Source: Anagrus nilaparvatae (taxonomy: Eukaryota > Arthropoda > Insecta > Hymenoptera > Mymaridae). Taken from it: DNA of 64,000 nucleotides. The translations under genes and the position numbers were made by a program. Shown here one piece after another: positions 48,632 through 58,932 of this stretch. Within the stretch, counting starts at the first letter, position 1; each line of letters starts with the position of its first letter. Location of the stretch: NCBI GenBank assembly GCA_022575985.1, contig JAKSXM010000238.1:12232001-12296000 (forward strand), read 5' to 3'. The notes under the pieces were generated by a model. It worked only from the letters and a program-made list of their open reading frames with translations, was not told the DNA's origin and did not search any database.

Positions 48632-51438
48632 TCTTAATTAGCATACAAATCAACGTGACTCAGCAGATATGGTATACAGATAAAAGAAAAAATCAAAATC
48701 AAAACAAATTTTTAATTAATAATAAAACTATATCATTTCCTTGAGTTAAAAAGAATTAACAATTTGGTTTTCAATTTTAATTATACGTCCTCAGATATGA
48801 ATTTTACATTTCTTGTAAGAAGGTCTCTTGGATTTTTGTAATTTTCCAGAAATTTCTAAAAGAAACACAATAAAAGATATGATAGTCCCAACAGCTATAA
48901 CTGATAATAAAATTGTAGGCAACGCATTCTGATCAATAATATTATCAAATTCTAATTTTTTATTCACTTTATTAATATTCTCATAATCAGATTTCCATTT
49001 AATATCTAGACCAATTTCTTTTATTCTCATGTATAAATCACCTAATTTCTTTCTGAACGGCGAATTGTACTGAAACATAATACCCTCTTGTCCTTGAAAT
49101 AAAGTTAAATTACTTATTTTATATTTTATTCCATTAAAAATATTTTTGTGCTTTCTTAAATTTCTTGCAGCGTATTTTACAATCTGAAGAAAGACTTTAT
49201 TTGACGTAATATTATTAGAATCACGCGATTGAGCAATTAAAGTAACATTTCGAATGATGCCTGAAGTTGAGTTTTGAAAAAACTTCAATAATCCTAGACG
49301 TTTTTCCCAAAAAATGACTGTCATGTTTCTTTTAAAAATATCTTCAAAAGATTTAACCAAATCAGTTTCTGTTTCTATGAGATTCTGACTTGTCAAATCA
49401 GAAATAATATCAGGAATGTAAAATAATGAAATAAAAACTATTGTAATGTAAAAAATCTTAGATCTTAAACATGTACGAAAATTTATATTTAAATAAATTC
49501 CTAGCATTAAATTAAAAATATTAAATATTGACCATAGATCCCGATTAAGTTTAAAACAGTAAGCAAAAAAATAAATTAAAATTTGAACTGCGAATACTGA
49601 CAGAAAAAAAGTTAAAGTAGTATTCCAAAATGCAATATTTTTTTCCACTTTTAAAGGAACAACCAGGCTAAGAGCAAATGCTTTCATTGCATAAAAGTTT
49701 AATAAATTTTTTTGATAGATGATTGGAACTTTACTTAAATAAAAATTAATTTCCCGATTTTCTAATAAAATTGTCAAATTGGAATATTTTTGTTTTGGAA
49801 GAAATTTTGTAGTTATGTTTAATAAACTTTCAAAGCATTTATAAAATTTCAATAAAAATATTAAATTGTAATAAGTAGGTGAATAATTATAATTTTCTTT
49901 GGAATTTTTATAATAATTAGGCCATGAGCTATTCATCACTCCTACTTTCATTACGTATCCACTGATATTGTTTAATTTTTTGGGAAAAATTGTTGTATTT
50001 GAATCACCATTATATTTTTTAATTTCTGTGCTATTGAGAAAAAGATTGTGATGAAGAATAAAGAAATTCTTAAATTGGCATTGCACAATTGTAAAATCGA
50101 TGAGATTTTTTTCATCAGCTATTGCAAATATTTTATTAATCAATTCGGACGATTCGTAAAATTGATTAAGAACCAAGAGAATTTTAGTAGATGTTAAATA
50201 AAATAAGGAATCGCATATCAAATTCAAAGCTATTTCAAATTGATACAAAAGTTCTATGCGGTTCCCATCTTCAGTGAGGATAATAAAATGTAAAGGAGCT
50301 GTCAAATTACTTTTATATCCAATATCATCAGTTTTCCATTGCAATAATGGTGGTGGGTTATTCAAATTCATCAAAACAGTTGGTATTTGCTTTATGAAAT
50401 TTGATAAGACAGATTGAGAATCGCAATAGTTGGTCCCATTTTTGTTCTTCAAATCTGAATAAACAGTAACTTTATGTGGTTGCTCTTCGTTTAAAAGATT
50501 TTTAACCAAGTTTTCTATATCAGAAAAGGCTGCATCTAATTGAACCAGAAAAATAACTAAAGGTACAATCTTCATCCTAAAAATGAACAGGTCGATTTTT
50601 CAAACAAATATTAAAATTTTTCATAAAACTAATTAGAAACTAATGCTATGTAACTAAATGGAGCATTGAAATTTTTAGTAATATTTAAAATTTACTAATT
50701 TTTTTTTTTAAATAATACTAAATCTCTTTTTTAGTAAATATAAATTAATATATATTTTCATCGTACGTACCTGATGGTGCCAGGTTTAGAACTTTAAATG
50801 TTATTGTAATTAAAATTCAAAAAGAAACTTTAGATTTTTAAAACTCGGTTTCCGACTTTAACTTCTAAAAAAATTTAAATACTCATTTCAGTGTTTTTCT
50901 GTAATTTAAGGGTGTTAGACAAAATTTTTACGAGCAAAACTTTGATTTTCGCAATCAGCGACCAAAAGAAGGCCTTTTCTCGTCTTGCTTGCCAAAAACA
51001 ATCGCCAAACCTAGAGTTGATTGGAGTAATGGGTAATTAATAAACAAGTTTTAGGTTACCAAGCAATTATTTGTCCAAATTTGTAAACTCTTACTTTTTA
51101 GCTTAAAAATCTATCAAGTAGCGTATATTTTAAACAAACGATATGGATTTACTAATTGAGTTAGTTTAACGTTTGCTCAGGAGTTAATATTTCTCATCCT
51201 CATAAATATTTATAAATAAATAAAATAAGTCATATATTTTTTCAAATAGTATATAATTTGTGCAATTTAAAGACAAGTCTTACAATTATTTTTATTACAA
51301 AGGAAGTAATTTATAGTTCTTTTAATATGATCGGTCAATTTTTATTTTTGTTTTAACATATCATTAACCTTAACTTACCTATAATGTCACAAATATTAGT
51401 CAAAACAGGACAATTATTATTATTAAAGCTAATTAATA
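48632..51438. repeat. Segmental duplication, copy 2 (contains IR gene B)
   Basis: Partner of 45,006-47,788. Upstream non-coding DNA matches almost as well as the coding part (for example CTCGGTTTCCGACTTTAACT, TTTCTCGTCTTGCTTGCCAA), so the duplication is recent. Small indels distinguish the two, such as an extra GTAAACTCTTACTTTTTAGC stretch here near 51,085. Confidence 0.85.
48791..50575 (-). CDS. Divergent ionotropic receptor (IR gene B), recent paralogue of A
   Basis: Single exon, 594 aa, with more than nine in ten residues shared with gene A by eye. It has the same signal peptide and S1 (ISGYVMKVGV), M1, a pore region (DLWSIFNIFNLMLGIYLN), M3 with IPDIISDLTSQ, S2 end (YNSPFRKKLGDLYMRIKEIG) and M4. 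The C-terminal tail is shorter (ends KRPSYKKCKIHI). Differences cluster in the extracellular N-terminal and S1 parts (for example VMNSSWPNYY versus VMHDSWPHYY; STEIKKYNGDSNTT versus STEIKKYNSDSNSS), while the membrane core is nearly invariant. The frame is intact, so it is probably functional. Confidence 0.88.
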   Translation of the reverse strand: MKIVPLVIFLVQLDAAFSDIENLVKNLLNEEQPHKVTVYSDLKNKNGTNYCDSQSVLSNFIKQIPTVLMNLNNPPPLLQWKTDDIGYKSNLTAPLHFIILTEDGNRIELLYQFEIALNLICDSLFYLTSTKILLVLNQFYESSELINKIFAIADEKNLIDFTIVQCQFKNFFILHHNLFLNSTEIKKYNGDSNTTIFPKKLNNISGYVMKVGVMNSSWPNYYKNSKENYNYSPTYYNLIFLLKFYKCFESLLNITTKFLPKQKYSNLTILLENREINFYLSKVPIIYQKNLLNFYAMKAFALSLVVPLKVEKNIAFWNTTLTFFLSVFAVQILIYFFAYCFKLNRDLWSIFNIFNLMLGIYLNINFRTCLRSKIFYITIVFISLFYIPDIISDLTSQNLIETETDLVKSFEDIFKRNMTVIFWEKRLGLLKFFQNSTSGIIRNVTLIAQSRDSNNITSNKVFLQIVKYAARNLRKHKNIFNGIKYKISNLTLFQGQEGIMFQYNSPFRKKLGDLYMRIKEIGLDIKWKSDYENINKVNKKLEFDNIIDQNALPTILLSVIAVGTIISFIVFLLEISGKLQKSKRPSYKKCKIHI

Positions 51439-52913
51439 AATTATATTATAATGTGTATTTGTTTGAAATTCAGCGTTTAGAATATACAAAATGCGTAATT
51501 TTTTTTTCATGTCAGCAAAGCAAAATGTTTGCTGATATGGTTGATAGGATTCATGAGACATGAGTGATGAGAGAATAGATGCCATAAGTGATGAATTGCA
51601 TGAACTTAGGGATCATCTCTGTAATGATCCTTTGAAGACCAGCGCATTATTCAGGAAAAGGCTGAACAGAAGAAGAGAGAAAGTAATTTTCTCCTATTTA
51701 ATTTTCAAGATAGTAAAGAAGCATACAAAAGTGATACTAAATACATTAAGTAACTTTTGACTAAACTTAAAAGTAATGAAAAAACAACATCAAATCAAGG
51801 AGGATTGGAAAGTATGCTGAAGGTAACTGCAGACCTCTTCTTGTAGAGCTTATTAATAAACAACATGTTCAATGATTCTTTAATAATAAGAAAAACTTTT
51901 GATGACGATGCACGTCTCAGCAGTGATTTTACGAAATCAAATAGGGAATGCTACAATATTGTCAATTAAGAAAGAAAAGAAGAAATTAAAAATGGTGAAA
52001 AAAATTTAGTAATAAAAACTTTTAATGGTTTTCCAACTTATTACTTTCCAACTTGTTACTACATATTTAAAAAAATACTGAATAGTCAAATACTTCTGAT
52101 CAATCAAAAAACTAATAAACTTCGGCAGCGTAATTAATGGATTCTTCCAAAACATACAATTCATCGTTGGTAGAATACCAAAGTTTTATAGAGAAATTTG
52201 GCTTTTTCTTAATTATAATCTGCTCTGTATTACTAAGACATGGTTGCATGAGTCAATTGACTCTTCAGAGTTGGGTTTACTTAATGATTATTATTATGTG
52301 TTTAGAGCTGATCGTATAACATTCTCTAGTGTCAAGGATTCTGATGGAGGAGACATCTTGGCTGTAAGTAAAAAAAAATTTAACTGTATTCATCTTAAAG
52401 ATGAGAATTCCATTGACCAAGTGTTTGTAAAAATCTGTTAAAAAATGATTTTTGCATGTTGGTTAAATTATTATATATTCCACCACTGTCTCCGCTCGAG
52501 ATATATATTACTGCATATGAACTTATTCAACATCTCATTGGCGACTTTGATAATATTTTGATAATTTGAGATTTTAATCTATCAGGTTATTTGTGGTATA
52601 AATCAAGTTCATATTCTTATGGAAGTAATTTGAATTGGGTAGTACGTGATGCAGCTGAACATGAAACAACTTGTGTAGAATTCTTATACTTTATCAATTT
52701 AATTTAAAATTAAATAGTTTTGGCAATATATTAGACTTAGTATTATTTAACAAAAATATTGTAAAAGTGAATACTGTTTTAGGTTTATTAAAAGATAATG
52801 ATAGATCTCATTCTCCCTTACATATTGATATAAATGTTAGTTATTCAGAAAAAAACCAAATATTATAATTATAATAAAGCAAATTTTGTAAATATTATTA
52901 ATATTTTAAGGAG

Positions 52914-52929
52914 CCATAAAGAAAGTATT
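52914..52929. repeat. Target-site duplication, left copy
   Basis: CCATAAAGAAAGTATT is identical to 53,555-53,570. Confidence 0.9.
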
Positions 52930-53554
52930 TTTTTTTTTTTTTTTTTTTTTTATGGGAAATATGTGAATCTTACATCAGCCATGGAGTGTTTGCGGGCCTT
53001 AAAGACCCGCAAATTTCCATGACCGCCCAGTTGCACAAAGTGCACAACTGGGAGACCACCGACGAACGCGGTCGCCGGCTACGCCCCAGATTCTTACTGG
53101 ATAAACACACTTTAAACCCCCTGCGCTTGTTTGTCCCAAACCGGAACTCCCTTTTCAGGTATAACTTCAGTTTGGGACGCGCAGCCTAGGCAACTGGCCG
53201 CTGCCTTCCCCCTGCCTAGTGACAGGAGAGCAATCTACGATAGAAAGCCCTCCTCCTTTTTCTTCAACAAGGTGGCCCTTACGTACTCTGCTACTTTGTT
53301 CCAGTTTTCGGAACTCCGTAGCATTTCCGGGACCACCGTCTCCGGCCTCCAAATCGGGAAGGGCGGGCGCCCCCCCGAGTAGCGAACACATTCGAAGAAT
53401 GTGTGCTCTACTGTATCCTTCTCGCCTGGGCAGTGCAAGCACTCCTCTGTTGCCACCTTATGCCAATGCCTCAACATGACACGGAAATACCCGTGTCCGG
53501 TTAAGAACTGGGTAAGGTGGAAATCCACCTCCCCATGCTGTCGTCCCATCCATA
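52930..53554 (-). mobile_element. 5'-truncated LINE (R1/I-like 3' end) nested in the older LINE
   Basis: A block of normal G+C content lies in AT-rich DNA. It starts with a run of about 22 T (the poly-A tail on the minus strand) and ends at 53,554. Exact 16-bp copies of CCATAAAGAAAGTATT flank it (52,914-52,929 and 53,555-53,570). The minus strand encodes the last about 105 residues of a LINE ORF2. It includes FLTGHGYFRVMLRHWHKV and the CCHC-like knuckle CLHCPGEKDTVEHTFFEC, typical of the C-terminus of R1/LOA/I-group elements, ending near 53,235. Poly-A plus target-site duplication plus 5' truncation is the signature of target-primed reverse transcription. The open frame suggests it is young. 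Confidence 0.88.
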
Positions 53555-53570
53555 CCATAAAGAAAGTATT
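53555..53570. repeat. Target-site duplication, right copy
   Basis: CCATAAAGAAAGTATT is identical to 52,914-52,929. The older LINE frame resumes directly after it. Confidence 0.9.
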
Positions 53571-54060
53571 ATTAGTATAGAATGTGATATTGATTCTAAT
53601 CTAAAGAATTTGCTAGATCTTATTTATAAATCCATAGAACTTTATGTACTTCGTCTCCTATATTTAACTACTAAGTCTCCTGTATTTAAGAGTGGTGATC
53701 CTCACGATGTAGCAAATTACAGACCTATTGTAAAAATTAAAATCTTAGCGAAATTATTTGAAATGCTGGTCTTTAACAACTTATATGACTAAATGGTTCG
53801 CTATATCATTGAGGAGCAGCATGGCTTTTTGCAGCTAGATCTACAGTAATAAATTTAAGTGTTTTTTTAGACAATATTGATTTTGAAACCTGTAATGGTT
53901 GCAATTCAGATGTTTTATACAATATACATTGATATGCAAAGGGCATTTGGTAAAGTTTATGTAAAAATACTGTCGAATAAATGACATCATTATGGTGTTC
54001 ATGGCCCTCTCTTAAATTAAAAATTTAGAACAAGTAAAACAAATTAGTAAAATAAAAGTT

Positions 54061-55080
54061 GCTTAGGTATAATTAATCAGGTATAGCAATTCTACGGATT
54101 CTTTGCTTTAAAATAAGCCTAACTAATAACAATTAATGCTTACGATGCCTGATTTCTTAGAACCAATTATGCAAAAAAATTGCTATTATTTCCCATACTC
54201 AACACGCGATCTTAGGCCCCTTAACATTTAATTTTTGCATTTAAATTTTAGAAAAATTATTGACATGGAAATTTTTTTAAGACTTAAAACTTTTCCTTAA
54301 CTCTTTAAGTTATATTTGGCGTATTCTCTTGTATAGTAAAATTGTTCATCCTTGTAAAAATTTATAAACAAACAGAAATAATCAATCAATTTTTTTCCAA
54401 TTATGCACTTGTGAAATAGGGCAAATAATATAATTTTATTTTTATTATCAATTTTTATTTATATTTCAAAAAATTATAACTTGTAAACTATTTACAATTA
54501 TTAGTAAAGAAATAAAACTTATCTAGATATTTAATTTATTTTTCAAACACAAAAATAAACAATTTATTTAAATTGAATTTTTTTTTAAATAATACTTCCA
54601 TATAAAAAAATTAGGTGTTACATCCAAACACAAAAGAGATATCAAGAAATAGCTAATGTCCGGAAACTATTATTAGATTACCATAACAATATTTTTATCG
54701 CTTTTAAAGTACATGTCAATTTTGAAAAAAAATAAAAAATTAGTATTTTTTTATTTTTTTAAAGTTTAAAAAAAAATTAATTTTTATTATTTTTATTATA
54801 TTATATTTAATTATATAGAAATACATGTATGTATGTACGCAGCTAAATTTTATTGAAACATATATATTAATAAATATACATATATAATATTATTATTAAT
54901 TTATATTACATTCTTAAAACTTTTTTTAACAAACATTTTTTTTTATTAAAAAACGGACATCAATTATTTTTAGAATTAGCTTTATAAATTTTCTAATATG
55001 TACGAAAATCAATATACGGATTATTTAGGTTGTCAAGTTTTCAGCCACCACCAGATTTGGTCTACTATATATTGTTTTTT
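54061..55080. other. AT-rich spacer with a segment shared with 59.4 kb
   Basis: No gene is supported. About 54,451-54,640 aligns with about 59,411-59,600 (TATTTCAAAAAATTATAACT, then AAAGAAATAAAACTTAT, AAACAATTTATTTAAATTG, AAAAAAATTAGGTRTTACRTCC). Receptor unit duplication therefore included this distal flank. Confidence 0.6.
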
Positions 55081-55089
55081 TTGTTAAAA

Positions 55090-55295
55090 AAAAATAGCAG
55101 TTGGTACTCTTTTCATGAAATGTTTCACAGCTGATTGATACCCACATGGATCGGTCTTGCCTTCTTTTTCAGAATTCAAATATATGGTCATTCTATTAGG
55201 TTTAACTTCCTCGATAAGCTGATTAACCAAGCTTTCCATGATAAAAGGTTTCACCAACCTCAAATCGCACAGAAAAAAAACAATAGTAAATTCAT
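55090..55295 (-). pseudogene. Truncated ionotropic receptor relic
   Basis: On the minus strand an ATG at 55,295 gives a signal-like MNLLLFFFCAI. A one-base shift follows, then LRLVKPFIMESLVNQLIEEV, KPNRMTIYLNSEKEGKTDPC and GYQSAVKHFMKRVPTA. This aligns with residues about 20-80 of IR genes C and D (EKLINQLIEEVKPxxVTIHS; MKHFLKKIPTAVVNLNN). After PTA the frame runs into T-rich sequence and stops. The rest of the receptor is missing. It stands just downstream of gene C on the same strand and is the remnant of a further copy. Confidence 0.8.
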
Positions 55296-55375
55296 TATAC
55301 CGTTTTTGAAGTTAATTTATTACATTTAATATAAATAAGCTAATAAAACCAACTGTTTTTTCATATGTGCATATA

Positions 55376-58270
55376 AAGTGCATATAAAATGTGCATAGGT
55401 TATTACCTTAGTATCCGGCAAAATAATTATTTCTACGAGACGATTTTAAGAATGGACTATTTTTATATTTGTTTAAGGGTATTAATTTAAATCAGCTCCA
55501 TTATGCATTCAATAGAATCAATTGCCTTCTTTTTAATAATTTTTGTTGGCCGCTGCTTGACATGGATTCTACGTATCTTTTTCTGTATTTTTTTTGGTTT
55601 CTCTATAATTTCAAAGTACTCTAAAAGAAATGCAATAAAAGATACAATCACCCCAAAGGCTAAAACTGATATCAAAATTAGTGGCAACATCTCCAAACCA
55701 GTAAAAAATTTATCCGATTCAATTTTCCCGTCAATTTTATTAACATTTAGATAATCAGAGGACCATTTAATATCCAGACCATTCTCTTCTAACTTTCTGA
55801 GAATATCGCCAAATATCTTTCTGAATGGTGAATTATATTGAAATTCAATTGCCGCGAATCCATTAAACAAACTAAGATTGCTTAATTTATGCTTTATACC
55901 ATCAAAAATATTTTTATTCCACTTGAGATCTTTTTCAGCCAAATTCTCAAAATCAATATATACTTTATTCAAAGCAGCAATTTCATCATGTCCGTGCAAT
56001 CTAGCAATGTCAGTAATGTTTTTAATGATTCCTGAAGTTACATTTCTAAGAAAATACAAAAATTCTATTTTATTTTCCCAAAATATTACAGTCATATTTT
56101 TCCTAATTACATCTTCAAAAGAATGAATGACTCCAGTTTCCGTTTTCTTAAACTGCTGACTTGTCAAATCAGATATTATGTCCGGTATGTAAAATAATGA
56201 AATACAAATAAGCAAGATATAAATAATCTGTGACTGAAGGCAAAGGCGGGAGTCCTGGTTTATATTAATTCCCAACATTAAATAGTACACTTTAAAAAGT
56301 GACCATTGATCCCGCTTTAAATTCAAGAATCGAGTACAAATAAAAACAAAAAATATACCAAAAATTAACAGAACAAAACTTAAAATAGTATCCCAAAATG
56401 CAATATTTTTTTCTATATAAACAGGGATTACTAAAATAACTTTATCAAAATTCCTCAAATAAACTTCAAGCAAATTTTTTTTAGCCTTTAATGGCATGAA
56501 AACTAAAACAAAATTTAGGTTCTGGTTATTTAATTCTTTTTCTGTTATATTTTTAACAGGTACTACAGGTTCAAAAGTAGTGGTTATATTTAATGAAGCT
56601 TCAAAGCATTGGTAAATTTTAAATAAATATGTTAAATAATGTAAAGAAGCTGGAGAATTATAATTCAAAGTGTATTTCTTATATAATTCAGGCCATTCAT
56701 TCTTATCTACTCCTACTTTCATAGTATAACCACTAATTTGACGAAATTTATTTGGGAAGATTGTAATATTTGAATTTAGATTAAATTCAACAGTAGTTGT
56801 GGTATTGAAAAAAATATTATGATTAAAAATAAAAAGATTTTGGTTAAAATAATGTAAAATTGAAAAATAAATAAAATTTTTTTTGTCTGATACTGAAAAT
56901 ATTTTGTTGACCAATTGAAATGATTCGTTAAGTTGATTAATTACCAATAAGACTTTAGTTGATGTCAAGTAAAATAATGAGTCGCCTATTAAATTAAGAG
57001 CACTTTCAATTTTGCAGAAAAGTTGGCTCTCATTTGCATTTCCACTCAGAATAATAGCATGCAAGGATGCTGTCAAATTCTTATGATATTTCACCGCATC
57101 ATCTTCCCATTTTAATGGTGACGGAGGATTATTTAAATTCACAACAGCAGTTGGTACTTTTTTTAAAAAATACATAATAATTGATTGATAGTGAAATTGA
57201 TTTGTTGCGCTTCCATTCTTTAAGTCTGAATGTATCGTAACTTGATAGGGTTTTACTTCTTCAATGAGCTGATTAATCAATTTCTCTATTACAAAGAATT
57301 TGGTGAAGCCCACGTTGCTCAAAAAAATTAATAGAAGTAAAGTTTTCATAGTTTGTTTATAAAAAATTTTCAACTATAGAAAACAATAATAAAAACACAT
57401 TAAATATTGACCATTAACAATTTTTCGGCTATTTATTTTCATTTTTTTTTTTTTTTAGATTAGTTAATATTTCTACGTGAAAGTGTTTTTTTGGAATTTT
57501 CTTTTTTTTTTTTGGTAGAAAATACAGACTTTTTTTAAAGCATAGATTAAATTATTGTTATCGATGTATCAATATAGTAATTAAAAATGTTTTAAAAAAA
57601 TTTATTTAGAACTAACAAAGTTAAAAAATTCAAAAACATGGCCGAAAATAGCCGAAAATATGACTTAATTTAAATATACTCTAAAATATTTGTAATTTAT
57701 GCATACCTGGAAGCAGCAATGAAAAAAAAATATCTGATAAACTGTTGAGAAACGTAACTTAATAAAATAGTAAGAATCTAAATTGGAGTAGTTTAAAACC
57801 GCGTCTTAATTATTTATACTTTTTATTGGAAATAAATCAAAATAGGACTAAACATTGAATGTTTCAAAATTTTTTACTCTAATTTATTAAAATAAAATAA
57901 GACTCAATTTTGCTGCCAGTCACTTACTGATAAGAATTCTACATTTTATTTTATTAGCAGGAAACTTAACTTTTTATTACTTTCTAAGTATCAGTTATTT
58001 ATAAAAACTTATTATTTATTATCCAATTACCATGTTGGCAATAAAATTGATGATGCCAACAAAAGTCTAAAGAATAGAAATTATTCTAATTTTAAATAAA
58101 ATTATTTAAAATAATTACATACAAAAAAACAAAAATAAAAAATTCTTTAAGGTGCAGTTAGACCTGGAACGTAATAAAATTTACTTGTTTCAGTTTCTAT
58201 AATTTCTGTTTGCTATTTCAGGAACTAATTTTTTACGCGAATATTATTAAATATGTATTATCAACCATCA
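55376..58270. repeat. Segmental duplication, copy 1 (contains IR gene C)
   Basis: This segment aligns with 60,226 to the window end. The left border phrase GTGCATAGGTTATTAC, the gene, and upstream DNA such as CATGGCCGAAAATAGCCGAAA, TTTATGCATACCTGGAA and GGAGTAGTTTAAAACCRCGT all recur in order. Confidence 0.8.
55487..57373 (-). CDS. Divergent ionotropic receptor (IR gene C)
   Basis: Single exon, 628 aa from the first Met. The Met at residue 9 (57,349) gives a cleaner signal peptide (MKTLLLLIFLSNVGF) aligning with gene D, and is the better start (620 aa). The S1 entry is ISGYTMKVGV at about 214. M1 is at about 326-350, the pore region at 353-372 (KRDQWSLFKVYYLMLGININ), M3 at about 383-405 with SLFYIPDIISDLTSQ, the S2 end is YNSPFRKIFGDILRKLEENG and M4 is at about 562-585. 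A basic C-terminal tail follows. Genes A/B share the architecture and the IPDIISDLTSQ block but are otherwise well diverged. It is expected to be a chemosensory ion-channel subunit in sensory-neuron membranes. The ligand is unknown. Confidence 0.87.
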   Translation of the reverse strand: MKIFYKQTMKTLLLLIFLSNVGFTKFFVIEKLINQLIEEVKPYQVTIHSDLKNGSATNQFHYQSIIMYFLKKVPTAVVNLNNPPSPLKWEDDAVKYHKNLTASLHAIILSGNANESQLFCKIESALNLIGDSLFYLTSTKVLLVINQLNESFQLVNKIFSVSDKKNFIYFSILHYFNQNLFIFNHNIFFNTTTTVEFNLNSNITIFPNKFRQISGYTMKVGVDKNEWPELYKKYTLNYNSPASLHYLTYLFKIYQCFEASLNITTTFEPVVPVKNITEKELNNQNLNFVLVFMPLKAKKNLLEVYLRNFDKVILVIPVYIEKNIAFWDTILSFVLLIFGIFFVFICTRFLNLKRDQWSLFKVYYLMLGININQDSRLCLQSQIIYILLICISLFYIPDIISDLTSQQFKKTETGVIHSFEDVIRKNMTVIFWENKIEFLYFLRNVTSGIIKNITDIARLHGHDEIAALNKVYIDFENLAEKDLKWNKNIFDGIKHKLSNLSLFNGFAAIEFQYNSPFRKIFGDILRKLEENGLDIKWSSDYLNVNKIDGKIESDKFFTGLEMLPLILISVLAFGVIVSFIAFLLEYFEIIEKPKKIQKKIRRIHVKQRPTKIIKKKAIDSIECIMELI

Positions 58271-58523
58271 ACTGATAAGAATTCCACAATTTGTTTTACT
58301 ATTCAGGAAGCAATATTTTTATTATTTTGCCGAATATCAACTAGTTACTTACTTAAAAATTACTAATTTTTGGTAAAATATTATAATTTTTTATAATTCA
58401 CTGTACACTGTAAAAAGTAACTTCCTTATATTAACAAAAAAAATAGAACATTTTCGAAAAATTAGTAAATTTTCGAAAAAATTTGTAATTATTCGATAAA
58501 AATCGTAAATTTACTGAATTTAG

Positions 58524-58713
58524 TATATTAACGAAAAATTCGAGTATTCTCGATCTTTTTTGTGAATTCACAAGAAAAATTGATAATTTACAATTTTTTT
58601 CTCAATAATTTACAGAAATTGTTGTAAATTTCTGAAAAATAGTTGTGAATTTACAACTTTTTTTGTAAATTTATAAAAAAAAATCGAGAATTATCGAATT
58701 TTTTATTAATATA
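58524..58713. repeat. Imperfect palindrome (foldback-like)
   Basis: TATATTAACGAAAAATTCGA...TTCTCGATC...TTTGTGAATTCACAA on the left mirrors TTGTGAATTTACAA...AAATCGAGAATTATCGAATT...TTAATATA on the right. The arms are about 70-90 bp with mismatches and almost no spacer. No coding potential. It could be a foldback/MITE element. Confidence 0.6.
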
Positions 58714-58913
58714 CCGAATATTTTATCGAATATTTACAAATTTTTCTGAAAATTTAAATTTAATTTTTCGCTAAACCTCTTGATAATAGCTGTAGTTATT
58801 TTGATTCAATTGTTGAACCATTGTGATGGGTCAAATTTTGGTTGTCGATTTTTTGTCATATTAGCACGTTTTGAGACCTTAGGAAGCTTTTTTAGCGGTT
58901 TTTAAAAAAAGTA

Positions 58914-58932
58914 TGTGTGTGTGTGTGTGTGT
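58914..58932. repeat. (GT)n microsatellite
   Basis: Nine TG units in a row are read directly. Confidence 0.9.

Larger units (their letters stand above)
51540..54060 (+). mobile_element. Degenerate jockey-like LINE, interrupted by a second LINE
   Basis: Plus-strand fragments in order: an EN-type block TWLHESIDSSELGLLNDYYY then VFRADRITFSS and SDGGDILAVS, a DFNLSGY motif (GDFNLP box, in frame with a TGA), and ILDLVLFNKN...DNDRSHSPLHI (end of the endonuclease fold). Then come linker YNYNKANFVNIINIL and, past the nested insertion, RT motif SPVFKSGDPHDVANYRPI...KIL AKLFEMLV, followed by EEQHGFL and INLSVFLDNIDF. These are hallmarks of non-LTR ORF2 endonuclease and reverse transcriptase. Multiple frameshifts and stops, and loss of part of the RT entry region and everything downstream, make it inactive. 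Confidence 0.78.

Noticed and set aside
47966..48744. Two plus-strand ORFs as independent genes
   Set aside because: They are pieces of a decayed LINE ORF2 in the wrong or shifting frames.
53131..53479. Plus-strand ORFs in the G+C-rich block
   Set aside because: They are shadows of the LINE coding frame on the minus strand, which carries the CxxC...H...C knuckle.
55503..56126. Plus-strand ORFs opposite IR gene C (and 60,579-61,219 opposite gene D)
   Set aside because: They are antisense shadows of the receptor genes.
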